Below, one piece after another: positions 43,629 to 52,756 of a stretch of DNA of 64,000 nucleotides (position 1 is its first letter; every line of letters begins with the position of its first letter). The notes under the pieces are model-generated. The model saw only the letters and a list, made by a program, of their open reading frames with translations. It was not told the origin of the DNA and made no database searches. Origin of the DNA: Microbacterium sp. MM2322 (GTDB lineage: Bacteria > Actinomycetota > Actinomycetes > Actinomycetales > Microbacteriaceae). The translations under genes were made by a program, and so were the position numbers. The DNA lies in contig NZ_OZ075067.1 of NCBI RefSeq assembly GCF_964186585.1, positions 558,001 through 622,000 of the forward strand. The letters are read 5' to 3'.

Positions 43629-44317
43629 CGGAGTGTTCCGTTCTGATCGGGATGCCCGGCGGCGGGCGGCGTGCCGTGTTCGAGGTGGACGAGCGCGGCG
43701 AGCACCCGTCGGTTGCCGTGCTCGTCCTGTTCGAGGCCGAGCTTCTGAAACAGCGAGGTGATGTACTTCTCGACGCTCGCCTCCGAGACGAAGAGCGCGG
43801 TCGCAATGGCGGCGTTGCTCTTCCCCTCGGCGATGAGCGCGAGGACGGAGCGTTCCCGGTCGGTGAGGCGCGACATCCGCTCGTCGCGTGCCCGGCGCGT
43901 CAGCAGCTGGGCGACGACCTCGGGGTCGAGGACGGTGGCCCCCGCAGCGATCCGGTCGATCGAGTCGAGGAAGTCGCGGACGTCGGCGACACGGTCCTTC
44001 AGCAGGTACCCGAGCGCCGCGTTCTGGCCGGTGATGAGGTCACTGGCGTACCGCTCTTCGACGTACTGGCTGAGGACGAGCACCGGGAGGGACGGATGCT
44101 GGGCCCGCAGGTCGAGCGCTGCCCGGATGCCCTCGTCGGTGAACGTCGGCGGCAGGCGGACGTCGAGGATGCAGAGTTCCGGCGCGGTCTCGGTGACCGT
44201 GTCGACGATGCCCTCGGCCCGGGGGAGGGCGGCGACCACGGTGTGACCGGCGTCTTCGAGCACGCGCACCAGGCCTTCGCGCAGCAGCGTCGAGTCTTCG
44301 CAGATCAGGATGCGCAC
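43625..44317 (-). CDS. NarL/LuxR-type response regulator
   Basis: A 230-residue regulator: receiver domain with acidic pocket and phosphoacceptor Asp in ELCILDVRLPP (~53) and Lys in GYLLKDRVADVRD; C-terminal LuxR HTH LTDRERSVLALIAEGKSNAA (~155-175). It overlaps the kinase gene by 13 bases and the DUF4097 gene by 4. Likely targets include its own operon. Confidence 0.92.
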   Translation of the reverse strand: MRILICEDSTLLREGLVRVLEDAGHTVVAALPRAEGIVDTVTETAPELCILDVRLPPTFTDEGIRAALDLRAQHPSLPVLVLSQYVEERYASDLITGQNAALGYLLKDRVADVRDFLDSIDRIAAGATVLDPEVVAQLLTRRARDERMSRLTDRERSVLALIAEGKSNAAIATALFVSEASVEKYITSLFQKLGLEQDEHGNRRVLAALVHLEHGTPPAAGHPDQNGTLR

Positions 44318-45576
44318 GGGACCGTCACCTCCAGGGCCGTCGGCCCACCGGCCGGACTGTCGAGGGTCGCGGTGCCACCGGCGGCGAGCACCCGGTTCAT
44401 GATCCCGTCGAGACCGCCGCCGGGGAGGACCCGCGCTCCGCCGACGCCGTTGTCCTCGACGCGTGCCCAGATCAGGCGCCCGGTCGCCGCGTCGCCGCGG
44501 CCGCGGACCACGACGCGCACCTCGGTGGCGCGGGCGTGCTTGGCGGCGTTGGTGAGGGACTCGGCGATGACGAAGTAGACCGCCGCCTCCGAGGTCGCGC
44601 TGCAGCGTTCGTCGAGACGGACGTCGAGGGCGACGGGGACGTGGGACCGTGCCGCGAGGGCTGAGAGGGCGGCATCCAGTCCCCGGTCGTCGAGGACCGA
44701 CGCGTGGATGCCGCGGGCCAGCTGGCGGAGCTCGGTGATGGCCGCCTTCGTCGAGGTGTGCGCCTCATCGATCAGCGCCTTCGCCGCGACCGGGTCGGAG
44801 TCGATCTTCTGCTGCGCCATGCCGAGGGTCATGCCGACCGAGACGAGGCGCGGCTGGACGCCGTCGTGCAGGTCACGTTCGATGCGCGTGCGTTCGACTT
44901 CGCTGGCCCGAACGGCCCCCGCTCGCTGTGCCCCGGCCGTCCGTGCCGCCTCGGCGAGTACAGCTTCGCGCGAGGGCACGAGGATCGACCGGGTGAGCAG
45001 ATCGTCCAGAAGAGAGACGCCGAACAGGATGCCGAGGCTCACGAGCGTCGCGATGATGCCGCCCGCGACCGCCCCGCCGCCGGTGACCGGAACTCCGACC
45101 AGCGGCAGCGTTCCGCCCGCGGCGTCGCCGAGCGGCGAGACGGCGAGCGCCACACCGGTGATCACCGCTGAGGTCGCACCGATGACGATCCAGCCGAGGA
45201 CCGTCGCGATCGCGAAGCTCCCGATGCCCCGCCACATGGCCCCGTCGGTGAACTGCAGCCAGAGCGTCCGGAGGACGCCGCGGAAGCCGGGCTCGCCGCT
45301 CCGACGGAGCCGCAGGGCCGGGATGCCGTGGCCGTAGAGGCCCTCGGCCCGCTCGTGCTCGAGCCAAGCCGCCGCCCACGCGATGTACACGGCGCCGATC
45401 ATGAGCAGGATGCCGATACCGGCCACCAGCGCCATGCCGATACCCGTGCCGAACAGGGTGGTCGCGGTGGTCAGCAGTCCGAGGCCGACGAGAGCGACGG
45501 CGGCCAGCTGCGCGAGGGCGCCGAGCCGCCGGAGCGGTCGGAACCGCCGGGCCGGCGAGGAGGTATCGGAAGTCAT
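44305..45576 (-). CDS. HisKA_3 sensor histidine kinase
   Basis: A 423-residue kinase of the LiaS/NarX group: four or five N-terminal membrane helices (~20-215) with a putative-sensor-like region, then the dimerisation segment SEVERTRIERDLHDGVQPRL holding the phosphoacceptor His, and an ATPase domain with AESLTNAAKHARA (N box) and VEDNGVGGA (D box). TAGCGT lies exactly 6 nt before ATG, so it is probably leaderless. A small G+C hairpin (45604-45618) separates it from cofE. Confidence 0.9.
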   Translation of the reverse strand: MTSDTSSPARRFRPLRRLGALAQLAAVALVGLGLLTTATTLFGTGIGMALVAGIGILLMIGAVYIAWAAAWLEHERAEGLYGHGIPALRLRRSGEPGFRGVLRTLWLQFTDGAMWRGIGSFAIATVLGWIVIGATSAVITGVALAVSPLGDAAGGTLPLVGVPVTGGGAVAGGIIATLVSLGILFGVSLLDDLLTRSILVPSREAVLAEAARTAGAQRAGAVRASEVERTRIERDLHDGVQPRLVSVGMTLGMAQQKIDSDPVAAKALIDEAHTSTKAAITELRQLARGIHASVLDDRGLDAALSALAARSHVPVALDVRLDERCSATSEAAVYFVIAESLTNAAKHARATEVRVVVRGRGDAATGRLIWARVEDNGVGGARVLPGGGLDGIMNRVLAAGGTATLDSPAGGPTALEVTVPCAS

Positions 45577-45640
45577 GTCCCCACGCTAGGGGTGAGGCTG
45601 AGAGCCCCGCAGCGGGGCCGTCCCGAGACCTCGGTTCGGG

Positions 45641-46417
45641 TTAACCCCCGGATTCCGCGACCCGCGCATCGGCCTGCCCTTGCGCGTAGGCCTCGCGCGT
45701 GCCGAGTGCGAAGAGATCGCGTTCGGCGGGCCGGACGATTGAGCGGGCCCCCGGCAGGTCGAGGCTGCCCACGAGGTCGCCGCGTCCGCGGACGACGGCG
45801 ACCGGCATGCCGGTCGACTTCCGCTTGACGAGATCGGCGGCCGACGCGAGCTCGTCGGCGACGCAGGGGAGTGTCACGGCGAGAGGGCGGCCTGTGGCAT
45901 CCACATCTCCCCGGAGGTCTTCGATCACGACGACGCCAGCCGCACCGATCGCGCAATCGGTCTGCCCCTCGCGCCACGCGCGTCCGAGGGTGTCCGAGAC
46001 GATGACGCCGATCCGGGCTCCCGTCCGATCCCGGATGCCGGCCGCTAGCGCCCGCGCGGACGCGTCGGGGTCCTCGGGCAGCAGCAGAATGAGCCCGTCG
46101 GGGGTGTTGCTCGCGTCGACTCCGGCCGCCGCGGCGACGATGCCCAGGCGGCTCTCGACGATGCGGACCGTCCCCGCCTCGTTCTCTGCGACGATCCGGA
46201 CGCTCTCCTCGGCGATCGCCGCGTCTCGTTCCGCGGCGGGACGGAACCGGCCCTCGGCCTTCGAGACGATCTTGCTCGTCACGACGAGGATGTCGCCGTC
46301 GACGAGTGCGCCGGCCGCGGCAGCGACGATCGCCTCGACGAGATCCGTGCCCGTCGTGACCTCCCCGATCCCGGTCAACGGCCAGATCGTCAGGGGCGGC
46401 GGGGTCATCTCGGGCAC
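45641..46417 (-). CDS. Coenzyme F420-0:L-glutamate ligase (CofE)
   Basis: A 258-residue ligase adding L-glutamate to F420-0 with GTP. Motifs: [69 protein letters not shown]. It is the single-domain form: the C-terminal FMN reductase domain of mycobacterial FbiB is absent, so dehydro-F420-0 reduction must be done elsewhere. The GTG start has TATCCT 6 nt upstream (leaderless). It is divergent from cofD. Confidence 0.92.
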   Translation of the reverse strand: MPEMTPPPLTIWPLTGIGEVTTGTDLVEAIVAAAAGALVDGDILVVTSKIVSKAEGRFRPAAERDAAIAEESVRIVAENEAGTVRIVESRLGIVAAAAGVDASNTPDGLILLLPEDPDASARALAAGIRDRTGARIGVIVSDTLGRAWREGQTDCAIGAAGVVVIEDLRGDVDATGRPLAVTLPCVADELASAADLVKRKSTGMPVAVVRGRGDLVGSLDLPGARSIVRPAERDLFALGTREAYAQGQADARVAESGG

Positions 46418-46450
46418 CGAGCCAGGATACGGCGACCGTACGCTGTGGGA

Positions 46451-47428
46451 ATGACCGCGACCGACGCCCTCCGCATCGTCCTCCTCGCCGGTGGAGTCGG
46501 CGGCTCAACCTTCGCCACCGGTCTCCGGGATGAGATCGCCGGGCGCGGCGGTTCGCTCACCGTCGTCTGCAATACGGGTGACGATCTCTGGCTCAGCGGC
46601 CTGCGGCTGCAGCCCGACGTCGATTCGATGCTCTACGCGCTCGCCGGGGTGAAGGACCTCGCCCAGGGGTGGGGCCGCGCCGGAGATTCCCGCCGCGTCG
46701 CCGACGAGCTCGCGGCCTGGAACGTCGGCTGGGAGTGGTTCCTGCTCGGCGACCTCGACCTCGGCGCGCACATCGCCCGCACGTCGTGGCTGCGAGAGGG
46801 CCTGTCGCCGACCGACGCGATCGCGCGCCTGCAGGCGCGCTGGGACCTCGGCGCGACGCTCCTCCCGATGACCGATACCGAGGTCGACACCCACGTGGTT
46901 CTGGATGCCGCCGGAACCCGGATGCACTTCCAGGAGTGGTGGACGCGCCACCGTGCCCGGCTCGAGCCGGTGCGGTTCGAGAATCCCGGGATCGCGGTAT
47001 CCGTCCCCGCGCCGGGCGTGCTCGAGGCGATCGCGGCGGCCGACGTGATCCTTGTCGCCCCGTCGAACCCGATCGTCTCGATCGGCCCGATCCTCGCCGT
47101 CCCGGGCCTGGCCGATGCGATCCGGGCGGCGTCCGCTCCGGTCGTGGGCGTCTCGCCGATCATCGGCGACGCCCCGGTTCGCGGCATGGCCGACGTGTGC
47201 CTGCGGGTGGCCGGGGTCCCCTGTACGGCGGCCGGGGTCGCCGGACACTATGGCGCGCGCGGTGCCGATGGCGTCCTCGACGCGTGGCTCATCGCCGCGG
47301 AGGACGCGGAGGCCGCGGCATCCGTCGACGACCTCGGAATCACGGCGCACGTCGAGCCGCTGTGGATGTCGGATGCCGCCCGCACCCGCGCGCTCGCCGT
47401 CGCCGCGCTCCGCGCTGCGGGCATCTGA
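46451..47428 (+). CDS. 2-phospho-L-lactate (or PEP) transferase CofD/FbiA
   Basis: A 325-residue enzyme that joins the phosphoenolpyruvyl/phospholactyl-guanosine precursor to FO in F420 synthesis. [15 protein letters not shown] and [19 protein letters not shown] at the N-terminus and [18 protein letters not shown] near the C-terminus are diagnostic. TACGCT lies exactly 6 nt before ATG (leaderless). It shares a ~30-base divergent promoter region with cofE, so the two F420 genes are probably co-regulated. Confidence 0.94.
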   Translation: MTATDALRIVLLAGGVGGSTFATGLRDEIAGRGGSLTVVCNTGDDLWLSGLRLQPDVDSMLYALAGVKDLAQGWGRAGDSRRVADELAAWNVGWEWFLLGDLDLGAHIARTSWLREGLSPTDAIARLQARWDLGATLLPMTDTEVDTHVVLDAAGTRMHFQEWWTRHRARLEPVRFENPGIAVSVPAPGVLEAIAAADVILVAPSNPIVSIGPILAVPGLADAIRAASAPVVGVSPIIGDAPVRGMADVCLRVAGVPCTAAGVAGHYGARGADGVLDAWLIAAEDAEAAASVDDLGITAHVEPLWMSDAARTRALAVAALRAAGI

Positions 47429-47796
47429 CGTTCAGCGTGAGACCTGGTGGGATGCGGTGCGACGAGTGCGGGCAAGCGTTACCACCATCGGTCCCGCGAC
47501 TGCGATGACCGATTGCGTCACACCCACGTCTCCGCTCCTGCCCAGGTGAGGTAACGAGTCGCGCCGAAAACGCTCGTGCCGGCGTTTCGGCGGATGAGGT
47601 TTCGGCGGGGGGTTTTGGCGCGCTCCCGGTCGGCGTGTCGCGGCCCGGTCGGTATCGACGCCCGGTCCGCCGGAAACGATCGTTTTCGGCGGAGGTTCGA
47701 CCATCAAAGCGGGCGACCCCAAACGTTCACCTTGACGCGTCGCCAGCCGTGCCACGATCAGCGGTATCAGCGAAGTACTCGTCACCTGGGGGAACA
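47429..47796. other. Intergenic region with palindromes and an ORF remnant
   Basis: No full gene. A 19-codon frame at 47452-47508 reads MRCDECGQALPPS and resembles the opening of a zinc-knuckle protein that breaks off. Downstream are two TTTCGGCGG-armed inverted repeats: 47562-47592 (imperfect) and a 28-base near-perfect palindrome at 47666-47693 centred on GATC. They may be operators for the protease gene. Confidence 0.5.
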
Positions 47797-48330
47797 ATGA
47801 CGAACAGATCCACGGCGAAGCGGTCCCGGATACTCATCATCGCGTTCGTCGTAGCGGCGGCATCCGTGATTGCCGCGCCGGTCGCAGCGAACGCGGTCTA
47901 CATGCTCGGCGGCATGAACAGCGCGTCGTATCGAGTGAAAGACCCCGGCTACAACTCGACCTGGATGACGCCGATCAACGCAGCTCGCACCAATTGGAAC
48001 AACCGTTGCGGGCCGTGCAACATCACCTGGAGCGATGACGCGGCGGCGCGGATCGTTTCCGTGAACAAGCCCACCGCGACCTGGAACGGCCAGTACCAGC
48101 CGAGCTTCGGAACAAGCTTCCGCATCGAGCTCAATCAGCCCAAGATCGCCGCAACTCCGCCGTTCTCAACCTCGCTTCGCAGCACCACTGCGCATGAGTT
48201 GGGGCACTCCTTCAGCCTCGGCGACTACCCCGACCGCGGCAACACATCGGTGATGTCCTACAACCGCGACCGGATGGTGGTCTACGCCCCCACCAACCTC
48301 GACCTGGTCGAAGTCGACGACTACTACTGA
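47797..48330 (+). CDS. Secreted metalloprotease-like protein (matrixin/snapalysin-like)
   Basis: A 177-residue secreted protein with signal peptide (to about AANA, residue ~33). The zinc motif is HELGHSFSLGD: HExxH with Asp as third ligand as in snapalysins, though Ser replaces the usual Gly in HExxHxxG. A Met-turn candidate SVMSYNRD follows. CGPC at ~70 may be a disulfide. GGGGGAACA precedes ATG. GC is visibly lower than in neighbouring genes. It is followed closely by a lipoprotein gene. Confidence 0.75.
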   Translation: MTNRSTAKRSRILIIAFVVAAASVIAAPVAANAVYMLGGMNSASYRVKDPGYNSTWMTPINAARTNWNNRCGPCNITWSDDAAARIVSVNKPTATWNGQYQPSFGTSFRIELNQPKIAATPPFSTSLRSTTAHELGHSFSLGDYPDRGNTSVMSYNRDRMVVYAPTNLDLVEVDDYY

Positions 48331-48339
48331 ACGGACACC

Positions 48340-48900
48340 GTGATGAAGATCTCCAAAGCCACCACCGCGACCCTGCTCAGCGTCGGCCTGCTCTCCCTCG
48401 TCGGCTGCGCCGCACCCGTCCACGGCGAGTACACGTTTGTCAGCACGATAGACGACCTCGCAAAGCAGTCAACCGAGATCGTTGAGGTGAAGATCGAAAG
48501 CCACCGCGACGGGAAGCTCTACCCCGAACCCTTTACCGGGGACGACCCGGAAACCAACCCATACGCTGGCACGAAAGCCGAACCGCCCTCCCCGGAAGAA
48601 CTCGCCTCCGACGTCGTCCTGTATGACGCGGTCGTCACCGACACCGTGGCGGGGTCAGCGCGCAAGGGCGAGGGCATCGAGATTCACCAGATGTCCAATG
48701 ACCCCGACCTCTCCTACCTCGAGGACGGCAACACCTACGTGCTGTTCCTCCTCACCGCCGAAGGACACCCCGCCGGCATCATCGGCGGCGACCAGGGCAT
48801 CTACCTGGTCGACGGCGACCGACTGCGACCCGTGGACAAAGAGATCGGCATCCCGTTGGAACGCGCATCACTGGACCGCCTGCGCACGAACGCTCGGTAG
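48340..48900 (+). CDS. Lipoprotein of unknown function
   Basis: About 186 residues (GTG 48340) or 185 (ATG 48343). A lipobox LSLVGC near residue 23 predicts a lipoprotein. The mature part contains STIDDLAKQSTEIVEVKIES and DGNTYVLFLLTAEG, a beta-rich pattern seen in several actinobacterial lipoproteins without assigned role. It starts 10 bases after the protease stop and probably forms an operon with it. Confidence 0.7.
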   Translation: MMKISKATTATLLSVGLLSLVGCAAPVHGEYTFVSTIDDLAKQSTEIVEVKIESHRDGKLYPEPFTGDDPETNPYAGTKAEPPSPEELASDVVLYDAVVTDTVAGSARKGEGIEIHQMSNDPDLSYLEDGNTYVLFLLTAEGHPAGIIGGDQGIYLVDGDRLRPVDKEIGIPLERASLDRLRTNAR

Positions 48901-48951
48901 TCCCAAGCCTGCCACGGCCGAGATAGATCCTTCTCGGCGCGTCCTCTGCGC

Positions 48952-50313
48952 TCACCCGACAGGCGGGGCCTCGGCCGCCTCGGCCAGCGCTTCCGCGACC
49001 AGGCGCACGTTCGCGGTGAGAGCCCCCGCGGTGACGCGGATGTGCGGCGTGGTCACGTCGTCGGTCGGTGCACGGTAGGGGGAGCCGGCGGAGACCGCGA
49101 TGCCCGAGGCCGCCAGGCGCATCCGCGCCGCCCGCTCGTCGACCACCGGCACCCAGAGGTTGATGCCGTCGGGGTCGCCGACGTCGACGCCGAACCGCCT
49201 GAGCGCGGTCGCCATGCTGTCGAGGCGGTCGCGATAGATGAGGCGCGCGGTCCGCACCCGGGCGACGGGGCCGGGATCGGTGAGGAGGTCGAGGAGGACG
49301 GTCTGCAGGAGGCGAGAGGTCCATCCGGGACCCAGCATCCTGCGCGCGACGAGACGGTCCACGACGCGCGCCGGACCGCCGAGAGCCGCGATCCGGAGGT
49401 CCGGTCCATGAGATTTGGAGAAGCTCCGCACATGCACGACCTGGTTCGGGACCCACCGCGCGAGCGTGACATCCGGCGCCGAGGAGATGAGCGCGGAGTG
49501 GTCGTCTTCGATGATCGTGACGCGGCGGCCGTCGGGGGCGTTCATGATGACCTGCGCGAGGGCCCGCGCGCGCTCGGGGGTCATCGAGATGCCCGTCGGG
49601 TTCTGCGAGCGCGGTTGCAGGATCACCGCAGCGGGTTTACGGGCGAGCGCTCGGGCGAGTGACCCGGTCGTCACGCCGTCGCGGTCGAGTGCCAGCGGGA
49701 CGGGTTCGGCCCCGAGCGCCTCGAGGAGGTCGAAGAAATAGGGGAAGCCGGGGGACTCGACCGCGACCCGGTCGCCGAACCGTGCGACCTGCTCGAGAGT
49801 CCGCGAGATGCCGTCGAGGGCGCCGTCGACGACGGTGAAGGTCTCGACGCCGGGCGCCGGCCACGTCTCGGAGATGTGGGCGTGCAGCTCGGGCAGCACC
49901 GGCAGATCGTGGTAGCGCCCGGTGTCAGCGCGGGGTGCGACCCGGGTGAACGCATCCTCGAGAGCCGGCAGCATGGCCGGATCGGGGGTGCCGTGCGAGA
50001 GGTCGAGTCGTACCGGCTCGACGCGGCGCGGTCCGCCGGGTGATGTCATCACCTGCACGCGGGGGCTCAGCCACTCACGGGGTTCTGTGCGGACGAAGGT
50101 CCCCGCCCGTCCGCGCGAGACGATCGTCCCCGCGTCGGCGAGCGCTCGCCAGGCTGCCGCGACGGTTCCCGCGGAGACGCCGAGCGTCGCCGCGATCTCG
50201 CGGACCGTGGGGAGCCGTTCGCCCGGTTCGAGCGACCCGTCCGCGACGAGCCGTGCGATCTCGCCGGCCATGCCGAGGGGAGTGCGGGACTCGAGAGTCT
50301 CGGGGCGCAGCAT
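48952..50313 (-). CDS. MocR-type regulator (GntR HTH + aminotransferase)
   Basis: A 453-residue regulator: winged helix at the N-terminus (GERLPTVREIAATLGVSAGT, ~31-50) and a type I aminotransferase-like domain from ~100. The PLP lysine is in VHVRSFSKSHGPDLRIA, and the PLP-phosphate and Asn/Asp contacts are in QPRSQNPTGISM and IIEDDHSALI. Such proteins sense an amine or amino acid bound with PLP. It diverges from the pyrimidine/beta-alanine operon and is very likely its regulator; beta-alanine or a related omega-amino acid is a plausible signal. GGAGACACC precedes ATG. Confidence 0.88.
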   Translation of the reverse strand: MLRPETLESRTPLGMAGEIARLVADGSLEPGERLPTVREIAATLGVSAGTVAAAWRALADAGTIVSRGRAGTFVRTEPREWLSPRVQVMTSPGGPRRVEPVRLDLSHGTPDPAMLPALEDAFTRVAPRADTGRYHDLPVLPELHAHISETWPAPGVETFTVVDGALDGISRTLEQVARFGDRVAVESPGFPYFFDLLEALGAEPVPLALDRDGVTTGSLARALARKPAAVILQPRSQNPTGISMTPERARALAQVIMNAPDGRRVTIIEDDHSALISSAPDVTLARWVPNQVVHVRSFSKSHGPDLRIAALGGPARVVDRLVARRMLGPGWTSRLLQTVLLDLLTDPGPVARVRTARLIYRDRLDSMATALRRFGVDVGDPDGINLWVPVVDERAARMRLAASGIAVSAGSPYRAPTDDVTTPHIRVTAGALTANVRLVAEALAEAAEAPPVG

Positions 50314-50430
50314 CCGGTGTCTCCTGCTCGTCGTCCGGGTGTCCGGAGGATTAACGACCGCGACACACTCGGAAACTGTCGAGAAATGTTCAAGCAGGAC
50401 AGTAACAGAACCGAGGGAAGGGAATCCGAG
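50314..50430. promoter_or_regulatory. Divergent control region MocR / pyrimidine operon
   Basis: A 117-base region with AT-richer centre. An inverted pair ACTGTC (50375-50380) and GACAGT (50398-50403) and a GTCCGG direct repeat (50332 and 50340) are candidate MocR sites. GAGGGAAGG is the ribosome site of the first operon gene. Confidence 0.45.
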
Positions 50431-51279
50431 ATGACAACGGTGAGAGCGGCGATCACGCAGACGACGTGGACCGGCGACAAGGAGTCGATGCTCGACAAGC
50501 ACGAGCAGTTCGCGCGGGAGGCCGCGGCGCAGGGCGCCCAGGTCATCTGCTTCCAAGAGCTGTTCTACGGTCCCTACTTCGGCATCACTCAGGAGAAGAA
50601 GTACTACCGCTACGCCGAGCCGGTCGACGGCCCGATCGTGCAACGCTTCGCGGCGCTCGCGAAGGAACTGAGCATGGTCATGGTCCTGCCGATCTACGAA
50701 GAGGCGCAGACCGGGGTGTACTACAACACGGCGGTGGTGGTGGATGCCGACGGTACGATCCTGGGCTCCTACCGCAAGCACCACATCCCCCACGTCGAGA
50801 AGTTCTGGGAGAAGTTCTACTTCCGGCCGGGAAACCTCGGCTACCCCGTCTTCGACACCGCGGTCGGGAAGGTCGGCGTCATCATCTGCTACGACCGGCA
50901 CTTCCCCGAGGCGTGGCGAGAACTCGGCCTCAACGGTGCGCACCTCGCGTTCAACCCGAACGCGACCAAGCCCGGCCTGTCGAACCGCCTCTGGGAGGTC
51001 GAGCAGCCCGCGGCGGCGGTGGCGAACGGCTACTTCGTCCTCGCCCCCAACCGGGTCGGCCGCGAAGACAACGAGTACGGCGACGAGGCGGTCACCTTCT
51101 ACGGGACCAGCCAGATCGTCGACCCGCGCGGCAACTACGTCGGCGAGCTCGGCTCGGGCACCGACGAGGAGATCCTCATCCGCGACCTCGACATGGACCT
51201 CGTCCAAGAGATGCGCGACGACTGGCAGTTCTACCGCGACCGCCGGCCCGACTCCTACGCCGAGATCGTCGCCCCGTAA
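50431..51279 (+). CDS. Beta-ureidopropionase / N-carbamoyl amidohydrolase (nitrilase family)
   Basis: A 282-residue nitrilase-superfamily hydrolase. The catalytic triad is Glu43 (ICFQELFYGPYF), Lys116 (GSYRKHHIPH) and Cys153 (VIICYDRHFPEAWR). The VEKFWEKFYFRPG segment is typical of N-carbamoyl-beta-alanine and N-carbamoyl-putrescine hydrolases; next to dihydropyrimidinase the former is favoured: N-carbamoyl-beta-alanine to beta-alanine, CO2 and ammonia. First gene of the operon, 13 bases before hydA. Confidence 0.88.
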   Translation: MTTVRAAITQTTWTGDKESMLDKHEQFAREAAAQGAQVICFQELFYGPYFGITQEKKYYRYAEPVDGPIVQRFAALAKELSMVMVLPIYEEAQTGVYYNTAVVVDADGTILGSYRKHHIPHVEKFWEKFYFRPGNLGYPVFDTAVGKVGVIICYDRHFPEAWRELGLNGAHLAFNPNATKPGLSNRLWEVEQPAAAVANGYFVLAPNRVGREDNEYGDEAVTFYGTSQIVDPRGNYVGELGSGTDEEILIRDLDMDLVQEMRDDWQFYRDRRPDSYAEIVAP

Positions 51280-51292
51280 GGACGGAGGAACC

Positions 51293-52729
51293 ATGCCCAC
51301 CACCCTCATCACCGGCGGCACCGTCGTCTCCTCGACCGGACGCGGCCCCGCCGACGTGCTCATCGACGGCGAGACGATCGTCGCCGTGCTGACCCCGGGC
51401 TCGACCGTCCTCGGTCATGACATCGCCGCGGCCGTCGACACCGTCATCGACGCGACCGGCAAATACGTCATCCCCGGCGGCATCGACGCGCACACCCACA
51501 TGCAGCTGCCGTTCGGCGGCACCTCGGCATCCGACACCTTCGAGACCGGCACCCGCGCCGCCGCCTGGGGCGGGACGACCACGATCGTCGACTTCGCCGT
51601 GCAGCGCCAGGGCGAGCGGGTCGAGGACGGCCTCGCCGCCTGGCACGCGCTCGCGGCGGGGGAGTGCGCGGTGGACTACGGGTTCCACCAGATCATCGGC
51701 GGCGTCGACGAGCACTCGCTCGCGGCGCTCCCGACCCTGATCGACGAGGGCATCACGAGCTTCAAGATGTTCATGGCCTACCCGGGGGTCTTCTACGCCG
51801 ACGACGCGCAGATCCTCAAAGCCATGCAGATCTCGGCCGACACGGGGCTCCTCACGATGATGCACGCCGAGAACGGTCCCGTCATCGACGTCCTCGCCGA
51901 GCAGCTCGTGCGCGCCGGCAACACCGACCCGTTCTTCCACGGCAAGGCCCGCGTGTGGCAGGCCGAGGAAGAGGCGACGCACCGCGCGATCATGCTCTCG
52001 AACATCACCGGTGCCCCGCTCTACATCGTGCACGTGAGCGCGAAGCAGGCCGTCGAGCAGCTCGCCTGGGCGCGCGACAAGGGGCAGAACGTGTTCGGCG
52101 AGACCTGCCCGCAGTACCTCTACCTCTCGCTCGAAGAGCACCTCGGTGCGAAGAGCGAGGAGTGGGGATCGTTCGAGGGGGCCAAGTACGTCTGCTCCAC
52201 GCCGCTCCGCTCCCGCGCCGAGGGTCACCAGGACCACATGTGGCAGGCCCTCCGCACGAACGACCTGCAGATGGTCTCGACCGACCACTGCCCGTTCTGC
52301 ATGAAGGACCAGAAGGAGCTCGGCCGCGGCGACTTCCGCGCCATCCCGAACGGCATCGGCTCTGTCGAGCACCGCATCGACCTCATGTACCAGGGCGTCG
52401 TCACGGGCGAGATCACCCTCGAGCGGTGGGTGGAGCTCACCAGCACGACCCCCGCGCGCATGTTCGGCATGTACGGCAAGAAGGGCGTCATCGCCCCCGG
52501 CGCTGACGCCGACGTGGTCGTCTACGACCCGAACGGGCACACCTCGATCGGCTACGACAAGACCCACCACATGAACATGGACCACTCCGCGTGGGAGGGG
52601 TTCGAGATCGACGGGCACGTCGACACCGTGCTCTCGCGCGGCAAGGTCATCGTCGACGACGGCGCCTACCTCGGCCGCAAGGGCGACGGCCGGTTCGTCA
52701 AACGCGGCCTCAGCCAGTACCTCATCTGA
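51293..52729 (+). CDS. Dihydropyrimidinase / D-hydantoinase
   Basis: A 478-residue amidohydrolase with a binuclear metal site. His67 and His69 (GGIDAHTHMQLPFGG), the carboxylated Lys158 (TSFKMFMAYPG), His in MMHAENG and VHVSAKQA, and Asp in VSTDHCPFCMKDQK are all visible. It opens dihydrouracil/dihydrothymine to N-carbamoyl-beta-amino acids. Length is normal, and GGAGGAACC precedes ATG. Confidence 0.93.
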   Translation: MPTTLITGGTVVSSTGRGPADVLIDGETIVAVLTPGSTVLGHDIAAAVDTVIDATGKYVIPGGIDAHTHMQLPFGGTSASDTFETGTRAAAWGGTTTIVDFAVQRQGERVEDGLAAWHALAAGECAVDYGFHQIIGGVDEHSLAALPTLIDEGITSFKMFMAYPGVFYADDAQILKAMQISADTGLLTMMHAENGPVIDVLAEQLVRAGNTDPFFHGKARVWQAEEEATHRAIMLSNITGAPLYIVHVSAKQAVEQLAWARDKGQNVFGETCPQYLYLSLEEHLGAKSEEWGSFEGAKYVCSTPLRSRAEGHQDHMWQALRTNDLQMVSTDHCPFCMKDQKELGRGDFRAIPNGIGSVEHRIDLMYQGVVTGEITLERWVELTSTTPARMFGMYGKKGVIAPGADADVVVYDPNGHTSIGYDKTHHMNMDHSAWEGFEIDGHVDTVLSRGKVIVDDGAYLGRKGDGRFVKRGLSQYLI

Positions 52730-52756
52730 CCCGACCTCCACCGAAAGGGAGCCGAC

